NCBI RefSeq assembly: GCF_004519405.1
Contig: NZ_SGWI01000005.1
Location: forward strand, 62,001 to 126,000
Direction: 5' to 3'
Length of the DNA stretch: 64,000 nucleotides
DNA from: Pseudomonas sp. BCA17
Lineage (GTDB): Bacteria > Pseudomonadota > Gammaproteobacteria > Pseudomonadales > Pseudomonadaceae
The notes beneath the pieces are model-generated. The model was not told the origin of the DNA and ran no database searches. It worked only from the letters and a program-made list of their open reading frames with translations. Of this stretch, positions 54,035 through 62,409 are shown one piece after another (positions within the stretch are counted from its first letter, which is position 1; each line of letters starts with the position of its first letter). A program made the translations under genes and the position numbers.

Positions 54035-54324
54035 TCAACCCTCCCCTCAACAAAACCCTCGGCGTCATTACCTTCTCCACTTGCGGCAATCAGCCCAATC
54101 TCCACCGTCTATTCCGCGTCAATTCCGGTGTACCTATTCGCGATGCCCTGGAGCATGCCTCTGAGCTGTTGCACTGTTCCAAGCTGCTGGCGTTGGATGC
54201 AGCCATGGACACGGGCGCCGATCGCTATGCCTGGGCAGCGCATTATTTGGGGGAGATGGCGAAGGCGGTGGTGGATGATTTGGCGAATGGAATGTTGCCG
54301 AATGGGGTGATGGATGAGGGGTAA
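54031..54324 (+). CDS. DUF3077 protein
   Basis: 97 residues, acidic, no signal peptide. The signature FRVNSGVPIRDALEHASELL...AMDTGADRYAWAAHYLGEMAKAVVDDL marks DUF3077, a family of small pseudomonad proteins of unknown function that often occurs in several copies per genome. Preceded by a structured leader and a coupled 24-codon uORF. Role unknown. Confidence 0.82.
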   Translation: MINPPLNKTLGVITFSTCGNQPNLHRLFRVNSGVPIRDALEHASELLHCSKLLALDAAMDTGADRYAWAAHYLGEMAKAVVDDLANGMLPNGVMDEG

Positions 54325-54361
54325 GCTGTTGCGGGGTAAGCGGGTGATTTGATGGTGTGGC

Positions 54362-54395
54362 GGCTGGCGTCATCGCAGGCAAGCCAGCTCCCACA
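54362..54395. repeat. REP-like element (GGCTGGCGTC type)
   Basis: GGCTGGCGTCATCGCAGGC followed by AAGCCAGCTCCCACA, a second REP type; related copies lie at 59916 and 61024 inside the tRNA-Leu repeats. Confidence 0.6.
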
Positions 54396-54434
54396 TTTTG
54401 ATTGGGGTGCATCCGTTTAAATCGCGTGTGCAGC

Positions 54435-54465
54435 AAGAAAGACCTTGGGCGCCAAGGTCTTTCTT
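54435..54465. terminator. Bidirectional terminator between DUF3077 and PH-domain genes
   Basis: Perfect 14-bp stem AAGAAAGACCTTGG / CCAAGGTCTTTCTT with loop GCG; A-rich on the left and T-rich on the right, so it can serve both convergent genes. Confidence 0.85.
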
Positions 54466-54475
54466 GACCCGCCGA

Positions 54476-54847
54476 TCAGCCCAGCAGATGCTTGGAAATC
54501 AGTCGTGAGATTTCCACAATCGACGTCTTCCCCGTGAACTCAAACTTCACTTTCCCCAGCGACGAAAAGTAAATCTCCAGCTCCGAATCCAGGTCAAACG
54601 TCCCGGACGTTTCTACCGAATAAGCCACGATGTTTTTATACGGCAGCGACGTGAAGTCTTTCTTGCTGCCGGTAATCCCCTGCACGTTCACCGCGATGAT
54701 GCGTTTGGTGGTGAACACCACCCCGTCACGCAGGGCTTTGTAGGCGTCGATCACTTCTTCGCCGTCCAGCAGCAGGGCCGAGACGCGTTCGGCGTATTCG
54801 TTGTTCTGTTTGAGCTTGAAAAAGCCTTTGTTGTTGAAGTCGATCAT
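54476..54847 (-). CDS. Bacterial PH-domain protein
   Basis: 123 residues. Pattern EEVIDAYKALRDGVVFTTKRIIAVNVQGITGSKKDFTSLPYKNI is typical of YvbH-like bacterial PH domains (the 'VVFTTKRII' strand pair). No signal or membrane helix, so cytosolic. RBS AGG upstream of ATG 54847. Function of these small PH proteins is unknown; some are linked to stress and membrane association. Confidence 0.85.
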   Translation of the reverse strand: MIDFNNKGFFKLKQNNEYAERVSALLLDGEEVIDAYKALRDGVVFTTKRIIAVNVQGITGSKKDFTSLPYKNIVAYSVETSGTFDLDSELEIYFSSLGKVKFEFTGKTSIVEISRLISKHLLG

Positions 54848-55014
54848 GTACCTGTCCCTGTGTAAGTGGTGCGGTAAACGCCTGGGCCTGTATGACGTTT
54901 TACTCGCGGATCTGTATCTAACGGCGTGCTTTTTAACGCCCTAACATGACGGCCAACACTGCAAGGTTGGCCAAGGATTTCACGCCGACCGAATAAGAAT
55001 CCAGGAGCCCAACA

Positions 55015-55650
55015 ATGCCTGAACTTTCCAGCTGGCTGGCCTATGCGCTGATCTCGCTCGGTATGGTGCTTACGCCCGGTCCGAACATGATTTACCTCAT
55101 TTCCCGCTCGATCTGCCAGGGCCGTACCGCCGGGTTGATTTCGCTGGGCGGCGTAGCCTTGGGTTTTTTGGTTTATATGCTGTGCGCGGCATTGGGGATC
55201 ACGGCCTTGGTCATGGCGGTGCCGTTTGCCTATGACGCGCTGCGCTTCGGCGGTGCGCTGTATCTGATCTATATGGCCTGGCAGGCGGTCAAGCCAGGTG
55301 GGCGCTCACCGTTCCAAGTGCGCGACCTGCCTCAGGACAGCCCGCGCAAGCTGTTCACCATGGGGTTGGTGACCAACCTGCTGAACCCCAAGGTGGCGGT
55401 GATGTATTTGTCGCTGCTGCCCCAGTTCATCGATCCGAACGGCCACGGCAGTGTGTTGATGCAATCGCTGGTATTGGGCTTCACGCAGATTTTCATCAGC
55501 GTGAGCGTCAACGCGACGATTGCCACCATGGCAGGTTCCATCGCTGTGTTTTTCGTCACCCGGCCCAGCTGGCAGGTGGTGCAGCGTTGGTTGATGGGCT
55601 CGGTGTTGATGGGGTTGGCGGTGCGTATGGCGGTTGAAGGGCGGCGATAG
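55015..55650 (+). CDS. LysE-family amino acid exporter (RhtB-like)
   Basis: 211 residues, six helices. N-terminal LTPGPNMIYLISRSICQGRTAGLISLGGVALG is the LysE/RhtB signature. Start ATG 55015 follows AGGAG. Probably exports a neutral or basic amino acid. Convergent with the small hypothetical downstream with a 6-bp gap. Confidence 0.9.
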   Translation: MPELSSWLAYALISLGMVLTPGPNMIYLISRSICQGRTAGLISLGGVALGFLVYMLCAALGITALVMAVPFAYDALRFGGALYLIYMAWQAVKPGGRSPFQVRDLPQDSPRKLFTMGLVTNLLNPKVAVMYLSLLPQFIDPNGHGSVLMQSLVLGFTQIFISVSVNATIATMAGSIAVFFVTRPSWQVVQRWLMGSVLMGLAVRMAVEGRR

Positions 55651-55656
55651 GTCGCC

Positions 55657-55986
55657 TTACAGGATGTCTCTAAGGTAATTCCTGAGATGGGTCAGCGGCA
55701 CGCGCATGTCATCGAGTCGATCGACGTTTTGTACATCCGTCGCCAACCGCTGCAGCTCGCGGCCCATTACCGTGTCGACACCACCCAGTGCCGCAAGTGC
55801 TTGATCTACACACGCCGTTATTTTGGATTGAATAGCGGCCAAATTCCCCTGCCGCACCAACAACCCAAACACTTCCCGCTCATACCCATCCATGACCAGA
55901 TCATCGCGCAAAATCGGGCTGCCGCCGTCCGTCTCGTGCACCAGTTTCAGTGCAAAAAGCGCAACCGCTTCCAGCGTCAATTCCAT
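55657..55986 (-). CDS. Hypothetical helical protein
   Basis: 109 residues, all-helical, no signal. Reads MELTLEAVALFALKLVHETD and ends in HLRNYLRDIL. The long upstream extension is not protein-like, so the start is at ATG 55986. No family recognised. Confidence 0.55.
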   Translation of the reverse strand: MELTLEAVALFALKLVHETDGGSPILRDDLVMDGYEREVFGLLVRQGNLAAIQSKITACVDQALAALGGVDTVMGRELQRLATDVQNVDRLDDMRVPLTHLRNYLRDIL

Positions 55987-56158
55987 GGTCTCGGTTCCTA
56001 GGCTTTGGGGGGGAGGGCGATCATCACTGTTCTGCGCATGAAAAAAAAGAGCAATGAGATGGGCAGGGGCCTCACTCGTGTCTCGGCACATCCGGGAGTA
56101 GCCGCCACTGAGCGGGCGGCAAACGGGCAGGTGCGTAAGACTCGTGAACCTGACACAT

Positions 56159-57109
56159 TCAGCTCTCTGTTTTGAAACGCCAGAAATTGAGTCGGTCTTC
56201 CGCGTCTCGTTGCCTGAAGGCTTTCGGGGACAGACCAACGCTGCGCTTAAACACCTTCGAAAAGCTGAACGCGTCCTGGTAGCCGATGGCTGTAGCCACC
56301 GCCTCCAGCGGCCGGTCGGTTTCAGTCAGCAGTTGAACCGCTTGTTGCATGCGTAAGGTACGCAAGTGGTTCAGCGGGGTGTCTCCCATGGTTTTGCGGA
56401 ACCGTTCGGCCAGCGCAGTACGCGACAAACCGGCACGCCGAGCCAACTCATCCAAGGTCCAGGCATGGGCGATTTCTTCGTGCATGAGGGCAACCACACG
56501 TCCAATCTGAGGGTCGCTTTGCGCCTGGCTCCATCCGGCTTTTACTTTTGCGCAGTTGGCAATCACATGGCGCAGCGCGTAGGTAAAGATAACGTCCAGT
56601 AAGCCCTGCATGACGATGCTGGCGCCGGGCGCATCGACGGCGCGCAACTCATCCACCAGCAGACCGCTGACCAATGCCAGAGGGTCCAGCCGGGGCAGTT
56701 CCGTAGCGCGCAACACGGTCAATGCGGGCATCTCTGCGAAGAATGGATGGAGCGGCGCATGCCAGAACTGGTAGGCACCGCTCAACACCGTGGCCGTCGC
56801 GTCGGGCACGCCAAGTGAAGACAAGCGGATCTGGTCGACCGGCAGCCCCTCCAGCGACGGTTGCGTACTCAGCAAATGGTCGTGACCTCGTCCCAGGACA
56901 GCCACATCGCCGCTGGCAAGGCACAGTGGCTCACCCCACTCGGGAGTGTGCACATAGACCGGCCCACGCAATACCAGATGAAGGCCAACGCTGCGCTCAC
57001 AGGGAAACCGCAGTGCACGAGCGTGCGGCAGATCGCTGAGGTCGAGCAGCCTGCGTGCGACGCCGGTGTCGCGCAATATGGAACTGAGCGGATCTGCTTT
57101 TATCATCAA
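56159..57109 (-). CDS. AraC-family regulator with Cupin_6 sensor
   Basis: 316 residues. N-terminal cupin-type sensor (LHLVLRGPVYVHTPEWGEPLCLASGDVAVLGRGHDHLL), C-terminal HTH pair WTLDELARRAGLSRTALAERFRKTMGDTPLNHLRTLRM and ATAIGYQDAFSFSKVFKRSVGLSP. Divergent from an NmrA-type reductase gene (102 bp), its likely target; such pairs respond to reactive electrophiles or quinones. ATG 57109 or 57106. Confidence 0.9.
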   Translation of the reverse strand: MMIKADPLSSILRDTGVARRLLDLSDLPHARALRFPCERSVGLHLVLRGPVYVHTPEWGEPLCLASGDVAVLGRGHDHLLSTQPSLEGLPVDQIRLSSLGVPDATATVLSGAYQFWHAPLHPFFAEMPALTVLRATELPRLDPLALVSGLLVDELRAVDAPGASIVMQGLLDVIFTYALRHVIANCAKVKAGWSQAQSDPQIGRVVALMHEEIAHAWTLDELARRAGLSRTALAERFRKTMGDTPLNHLRTLRMQQAVQLLTETDRPLEAVATAIGYQDAFSFSKVFKRSVGLSPKAFRQRDAEDRLNFWRFKTES

Positions 57110-57211
57110 TAATCCGGACTGCTGGACATGGAGTTAGTACGAATAGCCATTATCCGTTCTATTTTTGTTGAATACCATGGACGTATCATCAATACATCCG
57201 GAGTTATACCC

Positions 57212-58078
57212 ATGATTGTCGTCACTGGCGCTACCGGCCAACTTGGCCGCCTCGTTATCAACCAGTTGCTCGCCCGAGGCGTGCCCGCCACGAGCATTGT
57301 TGCGGCTGTGCGTACCCCCTCCAAAGCTTCCGACTTTGCCGCACGCGGGGTGGTGGTGCGTGAGGCCGACTATTCACGCCCTTCAACGCTGGAGGCTGCA
57401 TTTGTTGGGGCCGAGCGTGTGCTGCTGATCTCTTCCAGTGAGCTGGGACAGCGCGTGGCACAGCACGCATCCGTTATTGATGCCGCGAAGAAGACTGGAG
57501 TACGTCAACTCGCATACACCAGCCTGCTTCATGCGGATCACTCTCCGATGAACTTGGCTGTTGAGCACCGTGAGACTGAGGCTTTGATCGTCGCATCAGG
57601 TTTGCCATACGTCTTGCTGCGAAACGGCTGGTACGTCGAGAACTACCTTGCCAGCTTGCCCGTTGCACTCGAACAGGGTGCATTCATCGGCTCAGCCGCC
57701 GAGGGCAGGATTTCTTGGGCTTCGCGTGCTGACTATGCAGATGCGGCGGCGGCAGTACTGACTCAGCCTATCGGCGGCAACCGGATTTTCGAGTTGGCCG
57801 GTGACAGTGCGTACACGCGCGCTGACATGGTGACCGAAGTCAACCGCCAAACCGGCAAGTCGCTTCAGTACGTAAATATGCCTCGTGCTGAGTTCTACGC
57901 AGCCTTGGTTGGCGCCGGGCTGCCTGTCCCCGTCGCTGAGTTGTTAGCCGATTCCGACGATCATGCCGCACGGGATGCCCTGTTCGACGAAAGTCGCCAG
58001 ATGAGTGCACTGATTGGTCGGCCGACCACGTCACTCTCCGCGTCGGTAGCCACTGCGCTTGCTGCACTACAAGGCTGA
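57212..58078 (+). CDS. NmrA/QorB-like NAD(P)H-dependent quinone reductase
   Basis: 288 residues. Rossmann start MIVVTGATGQLGRLVINQLL, LLISSSELGQRVAQH, and NGWYVENYLASLP are QorB-like. It probably reduces quinones with NADPH. Start ATG 57212 behind GGAG 8 bp upstream; the longer frame is dropped. Divergent AraC regulator adjacent. E. coli QorB is a close relative by pattern. Confidence 0.88.
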   Translation: MIVVTGATGQLGRLVINQLLARGVPATSIVAAVRTPSKASDFAARGVVVREADYSRPSTLEAAFVGAERVLLISSSELGQRVAQHASVIDAAKKTGVRQLAYTSLLHADHSPMNLAVEHRETEALIVASGLPYVLLRNGWYVENYLASLPVALEQGAFIGSAAEGRISWASRADYADAAAAVLTQPIGGNRIFELAGDSAYTRADMVTEVNRQTGKSLQYVNMPRAEFYAALVGAGLPVPVAELLADSDDHAARDALFDESRQMSALIGRPTTSLSASVATALAALQG

Positions 58079-58125
58079 TTGATCGCCGATAAGTCATCTG
58101 ACGCACACTTTCTCCAGGCGAAAAA

Positions 58126-58151
58126 AAAGACCTTGGATTTCAAGGTCTTTT
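58126..58151. terminator. Terminator shared by the reductase and chemoreceptor genes
   Basis: AAAGACCTTG-GATTT-CAAGGTCTTT with A/T tracts on both sides. The flanking CTCCAGGCGAAAAAAAAGACCTTG is the same as in the tRNA-Leu downstream repeats at 60013 and 61121, making a third copy. Confidence 0.8.
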
Positions 58152-58155
58152 CCAT

Positions 58156-59652
58156 TTACTGATGAAACCGGCGCCCCAACGCATCCAGCCGCACCGCAAT
58201 CGGCGGCAATCGCTCACTGCTGCTGGCCAACGTTTCTACATCCTGCGCGGTATTCTGCGCAATGCTCTGCACCGATTGCAGCCGTCCCACAATCTCCGCA
58301 TTCGCCGTGGATTGCTCGCGGGTGGTCGACACGATCTGCCCATTCAACTGATCAATCTGCGAAATGTCATTGCCCACCGCGCGCAGCATCTCCACCGCCA
58401 GTTGGCTGTCTTCCACGCAGCGCTCCACGCCTTGGCGGCTGTCATGCATGGCTTCAACCGCCAGCCGGCTGCCGTGTTGCAACCCTTCAATAATCGACTT
58501 GATCTCCTGGGTAGACACCGCCGTGCGCTGCGCCAGGCTGCGTACCTCATCGGCGACCACCGCAAATCCGCGCCCTTGCTCACCCGCGCGGGCGGCTTCG
58601 ATGGCGGCGTTGAGGGCCAGCAGATTGGTCTGGTTGGCGATGCTGTTGATGACTTCCATTACCGAACCGATCTGTTCGGCTTGCACGGCCAGTCCTTGGA
58701 CCGTCTCGTTGGTGTCGTTTAGGCGGGTAGCGAGTTGGGTGATTTCCTGCTGGGCGCGGCCGACACTTTCCTGGCCGCGGATGATCTGCCGGCTGGCTTT
58801 ACCCGCGTGCTCGACGGCGTGCTCCACGTGCACGGTGATATGGCCCATGGCGTCTTCCATGCGCTGCATGGAACCGGTCATTTGAGCGATTTCCGCCAAT
58901 TGATGGCGCGCGCCTGTTTCCAGGGTTCCGCTGGCGTGGGCCAGCTCCTGGCCGAGTTGGCCGAGGCCATGGGAGTCGCGGGCGACGCCGTCGATCAGGC
59001 CGGTGATCTGGGTCAGAAAATGGTCGAAACGGGTGGCAAGGGAAACATGGACGGTTTCCGCGTTGCCCTTGGCGGCCTCACCGCTGAACCGCGTGGTGAC
59101 GGCGAGCATTTTTTCGAGCATTTCCTGGCTTTCTACTGCTTCTTTCTGGCTGTGCACCGCGAGGTAGAGGAGGGCGACCGTCTCCATCACCACGTAGAAA
59201 GCATGCACGAAAATCATGCTCCAGCCTCCGCGATGATCCATCACAAACACCGCAAAGCCCTGGTGCTGCAAGGCATGGAACACCACGTGGTGCACCGCGA
59301 TGGTCACGGCGGCCACCAGGATGGGCAGCCAGTCGCGGTAGAAAGTCAGCACTGCCAACAGCGCGAAGATACCGAAGTGCGATTCGATGACACCCTCGGC
59401 CTGGTTGATGTGCAACGCCGCCATGACCATCAGCCCGACACCCAGTGCGCAACGCATCAGGCGAGTGCCTCCGATGACGCGATAAGCCAGGGTAAGCACC
59501 ACGCTAGTGCCGCCTCCTACGAAGAGGGCTTGAAGCAGCGTGTCGTGCCAGAACGCCAGGCCCAGGGAGAACAGAGTCATCAGCCAGATCAGGGCAAGCA
59601 TGATGCGGTCGGCTTTGCGGTAGTGCTCGAAGAAACGGACTTGCGCAGGCAT
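58156..59652 (-). CDS. Methyl-accepting chemotaxis protein with six-helix membrane sensor
   Basis: 498 residues. N-terminal membrane region with about six helices (to about residue 170) and no periplasmic domain; signalling domain with the hairpin tip EVINSIANQTNLLALNAAIEAARAGEQGRGFAVVADEVRSLA. No C-terminal CheR-binding pentapeptide seen. The ligand is probably membrane- or redox-linked. It begins next to the repeat at 59808 and ends at a copy of the tRNA-Leu terminator sequence, so it may belong to the variable region. Confidence 0.9.
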   Translation of the reverse strand: MPAQVRFFEHYRKADRIMLALIWLMTLFSLGLAFWHDTLLQALFVGGGTSVVLTLAYRVIGGTRLMRCALGVGLMVMAALHINQAEGVIESHFGIFALLAVLTFYRDWLPILVAAVTIAVHHVVFHALQHQGFAVFVMDHRGGWSMIFVHAFYVVMETVALLYLAVHSQKEAVESQEMLEKMLAVTTRFSGEAAKGNAETVHVSLATRFDHFLTQITGLIDGVARDSHGLGQLGQELAHASGTLETGARHQLAEIAQMTGSMQRMEDAMGHITVHVEHAVEHAGKASRQIIRGQESVGRAQQEITQLATRLNDTNETVQGLAVQAEQIGSVMEVINSIANQTNLLALNAAIEAARAGEQGRGFAVVADEVRSLAQRTAVSTQEIKSIIEGLQHGSRLAVEAMHDSRQGVERCVEDSQLAVEMLRAVGNDISQIDQLNGQIVSTTREQSTANAEIVGRLQSVQSIAQNTAQDVETLASSSERLPPIAVRLDALGRRFHQ

Positions 59653-60022
59653 TCACTCTTACTCCATGTGGACAGTCCAGGGTCAGGCAAGCATGCGACG
59701 TGCCATACGCGTAGGCGGGGAGTGAATCAGTTGTTGGGGGAGCGGGGGTTGATTGGTGGTAGGAGGTTATCGGCGTTGTTGGGAGGGGCTTTAGTGGGGA
59801 GGCCGAAAATGCAATCGAGGTCAGACCACGATTCTTCTTCTCCAACGCTCGCAACTCTCCAAGCTGCCCACCGGGAACAATAGGTGGATATAGGCAGGTT
59901 GTTTGGAGGTGTTTGGGCTGGCGTCTTCGCAGGCAAGCCAGTTCCTACAGAGGCTCGTGTTTCAGGTTGATAGTGGGCGGTGAGCAGTTATTCCGCTGGC
60001 CGCGCACTTTTCTCCAGGCGAA

Positions 60023-60055
60023 AAAAAAAGACCTTGAATTTCAAGGTCTTTTTTT
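60023..60055. terminator. Terminator in repeat copy A
   Basis: 15-bp perfect stem AAAAAAAGACCTTGA / TCAAGGTCTTTTTTT, loop ATT. Same as the tRNA-Leu terminator at 61130-61162. Confidence 0.8.
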
Positions 60056-60059
60056 AAGA

Positions 60060-60079
60060 TGGTGCCCGAGGGAGACTCG
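60060..60079 (-). mobile_element. tRNA-Leu 3'-end fragment (att-like scar)
   Basis: TGGTGCCCGAGGGAGACTCG matches the 3' end of tRNA-Leu (61167-61187), including the CCA, with one C deleted. Elements integrating at tRNA 3' ends leave such copies. It bounds a segment of about 1.1 kb with one unknown gene. Confidence 0.65.
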
Positions 60080-60167
60080 CGCACGCCATATAAACCGTGC
60101 CTTGTAGACGGATTTTACGGTTAGGGATACAGGTAGGGATACACGCTGACGTGCGCTGGCTCACCTT

Positions 60168-60743
60168 TTATCCCTTTGCGAGTTTACGAAAGTGCTCGAA
60201 TAACCGAAACCCCACATAGTCCTGCCTGTGCTTATACAGGTTTCGGTAGTAGCAATCCCAGTAACTGACCATCCGATCCTGTTGTGCTTTGAAGTACTTT
60301 GGGTTGTCCCTGATGAATGCTCCGTACAGCTCCGGATCAAGCGCTTGCAGGTGGGCCTCGCAGGTATCAAGTATTTCCATTACGTACTCGCCAGTTAGCT
60401 GCATCACGAACGGGACCACCCAAGGCTCAGACACAGAGAGAATTTGCCTTAGCTGACGTTGTCGGACATGACCATCGTGATGCCTAGTCAGGATGCAGGA
60501 GTACATGACGCTTTGAAGCCCATTTAACTGTGAACACCCCCGCTCATTGCCCTCGTGATGAATTCGATAGGGAATGACTAAATCCTCGCTACCTACTCTG
60601 ACTTCAATGCCTGGATGAGTTGCTTGGCTGGTGCTCCCCAATATTGGGTGTAAGCCTTCAGCTCTCAACGTAAGGTCAGACGGGAAGGCGGTTGTGATTG
60701 AGCCTGTACGAAATGCGAGGTTTGATGCTGGGCTGGATGGCAT
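60168..60743 (-). CDS. Hypothetical protein in the tRNA-Leu insertion segment
   Basis: 191 residues, start ATG 60743 (further in-frame ATGs lie upstream but that part overlaps the repeat and is unlikely). No signal or membrane helix. C-terminal YFKAQQDRMVSYWDCYYRNL and HFRKLAKG, middle part IPYRIHHEGNERGCSQLNGLQSVMYS. No family recognised. Less GC-biased than neighbours, in keeping with acquired DNA. Confidence 0.55.
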   Translation of the reverse strand: MPSSPASNLAFRTGSITTAFPSDLTLRAEGLHPILGSTSQATHPGIEVRVGSEDLVIPYRIHHEGNERGCSQLNGLQSVMYSCILTRHHDGHVRQRQLRQILSVSEPWVVPFVMQLTGEYVMEILDTCEAHLQALDPELYGAFIRDNPKYFKAQQDRMVSYWDCYYRNLYKHRQDYVGFRLFEHFRKLAKG

Positions 60744-61166
60744 GCTCAGTCTCGGGAGGCAGGGACGATGTGCTGTATATCTATCCTGACATAAAGCGAC
60801 GCGGTTCATGTGGTTGGATGGATATGACCGAGGCCCCTCCGACCGTCTGCCAATGTATGCGGCTCGTTGGACAGTCACGAATGCAATCGGGGTCAGACCA
60901 CGACTCTTCATCTCCAAACGCTCGCAACCCTCCAGGCTGCCCTCCGGGAATCTCTCGCCGCGGATGGACTTGAGCATCCGAGAAACAATAGGTGCATATA
61001 GGCAGGCAGTTTGAAGGTGCTGGGGCTGGCGTCTTCGCAGGCAAGCCAGCTCCTGCAGTGGCTTGTGTTTCAGGTTGATAGTGGGCGGTGAGCAGTTATT
61101 CCGCTGGCTACGCACTTTTCTCCAGGCGAAAAAAAAGACCTTGAATTTCAAGGTCTTTTTTTAAGA
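60744..61166. other. Region between the unknown gene and tRNA-Leu
   Basis: Mostly direct repeat copy B. A short open frame at 60698-60973 (plus) has no recognisable content. No other gene seen. Confidence 0.5.
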
Positions 61167-61187
61167 TGGTGCCCCGAGGGAGACTCG
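60880..61187. repeat. Long direct repeat, copy B
   Basis: About 308 bp matching 59808-60079; includes a REP-like element at 61024, the tRNA-Leu terminator and the tRNA 3' end. Confidence 0.75.
61130..61162 (-). terminator. Terminator of tRNA-Leu
   Basis: AAAAAAAGACCTTGA / TCAAGGTCTTTTTTT with loop ATT; on the minus strand it directly follows the tRNA 3' end. Confidence 0.85.
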
Positions 61188-61251
61188 AACTCCCACTCCT
61201 TTCGAAAACGGATTTTGAATCCGCCGCGTCTACCAATTCCGCCATCAGGGC
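61167..61251 (-). tRNA. tRNA-Leu (CAA)
   Basis: 85 nt with encoded CCA. Acceptor stem GCCCTGA / TCGGGGC (one U-G pair), anticodon loop TTCAAAA with anticodon CAA (plus-strand 61215-61217), long variable arm as in type II tRNAs, T loop TTCGAGT. Its 3' end is duplicated at 60060. The P. aeruginosa tRNA-Leu beside queA is in the same position. Confidence 0.95.
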
Positions 61252-61359
61252 TCAATGGCGGCGAAGTATAGAGATGAGATTACCGTTGGTCAATCACGTT
61301 TCATGGTCAATTTTCACTATTTCCGCTAGACTTCCCGGCCCTGCTAGACGAACCCCATC

Positions 61360-62409
61360 ATGCGCGTTGCTGACTTTACTTTTGAGCTCCCTGATTCGCT
61401 GATCGCTCGCCACCCTTTGGCCGAGCGTCGCGCCAGTCGACTGCTGACCCTGGACGGGGTGAGCGGTGCCCTCGCACACCGTCAATTCACTGATTTGCTT
61501 GAGCATTTGCGCCCAGGTGATCTGATGGTGTTCAACAATACCCGGGTGATTCCGGCGCGGCTGTTTGGCCAGAAAGCTTCCGGCGGCAAGCTGGAAATTC
61601 TGGTGGAGCGGGTGCTGGACAGTCATCGCGTACTGGCCCATGTGCGCTCCAGCAAGTCGCCGAAACCGGGCTCGTCGATCTTGATTGATGGCGGTGGCGA
61701 AGCCGAGATGGTGGCGCGTCATGATGCGCTGTTCGAACTCAAGTTCGCCGAGGAAGTGTTGCCGCTGCTGGAGCGCGTCGGCCATATGCCGTTGCCTCCT
61801 TATATAGACCGTCCCGACGAAGACGCGGACCGCGAGCGTTATCAGACGGTTTACTCGCAGCGCCCGGGCGCCGTCGCCGCACCAACGGCCGGGCTGCATT
61901 TCGACCAGCCGCTGCTGGATGCGATTGCCGCGAAGGGCGTCGAGACTGCCTATGTGACCCTGCACGTGGGGGCCGGGACCTTTCAGCCGGTGCGTGTGGA
62001 TAACATTGAAGACCACCATATGCACAGCGAATGGCTCGAAGTCAGCCAGGATGTGGTGGATGCGGTCAACGCCTGCAAGGCGCGTGGCGGACGCGTAGTG
62101 GCGGTGGGCACCACCAGTGTACGGTCCCTGGAGAGTGCGGCGCGCGATGGCGTGCTCAAGCCGTTCAGCGGCGACACCGATATCTTTATCTATCCAGGTC
62201 GGCCGTTCCATGTGGTCGATTGCCTGGTCACCAACTTTCATCTGCCGGAATCCACGCTGTTGATGCTGGTGTCGGCATTTGCCGGTTACCCGGAAACCAT
62301 GGCCGCTTACCACGCTGCCATCGCCAACGAGTACCGTTTTTTCAGCTACGGTGATGCGATGTTTATCACCCGTAACCCGGCGCCACGCGGCCCAGAGGAA
62401 ACCTTATGA
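61360..62409 (+). CDS. queA: S-adenosylmethionine:tRNA ribosyltransferase-isomerase
   Basis: 349 residues. It transfers the ribosyl part of SAM to preQ1-tRNA to give epoxyqueuosine. Family segments MRVADFTFELPDSLIA, LMVFNNTRVIPARLFG and GLHFDQPLLDAI are present. Overlaps tgt by 4 bp (ATGA). Confidence 0.96.
   Translation: MRVADFTFELPDSLIARHPLAERRASRLLTLDGVSGALAHRQFTDLLEHLRPGDLMVFNNTRVIPARLFGQKASGGKLEILVERVLDSHRVLAHVRSSKSPKPGSSILIDGGGEAEMVARHDALFELKFAEEVLPLLERVGHMPLPPYIDRPDEDADRERYQTVYSQRPGAVAAPTAGLHFDQPLLDAIAAKGVETAYVTLHVGAGTFQPVRVDNIEDHHMHSEWLEVSQDVVDAVNACKARGGRVVAVGTTSVRSLESAARDGVLKPFSGDTDIFIYPGRPFHVVDCLVTNFHLPESTLLMLVSAFAGYPETMAAYHAAIANEYRFFSYGDAMFITRNPAPRGPEETL

Larger units (their letters stand above)
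59808..60079. repeat. Long direct repeat, copy A (tRNA-Leu downstream segment)
   Basis: About 272 bp matching 60880-61187 closely; copy B carries an extra stretch of about 32 bp near 60950. Both end in the tRNA-Leu 3' end. Confidence 0.75.
59653..60167. other. Intergenic region holding direct repeat copy A
   Basis: No coding gene. 59808-60079 matches 60880-61187, and includes a REP-like element at 59916, a terminator at 60023-60055 and the 3' end of tRNA-Leu at 60060-60079. The stretch 60080-60167 reads like the edge of an integrated element and holds no supported gene. Confidence 0.55.

Noticed and set aside
60698..60973. 91-codon plus-strand frame at the tRNA-Leu segment
   Set aside because: Overlaps the opposite-strand unknown gene and the repeat, with no recognisable content.
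59653..61166. Integrase or transposase gene for the tRNA-Leu insertion
   Set aside because: No tyrosine recombinase or transposase motifs in any frame; only the att-like scar remains.
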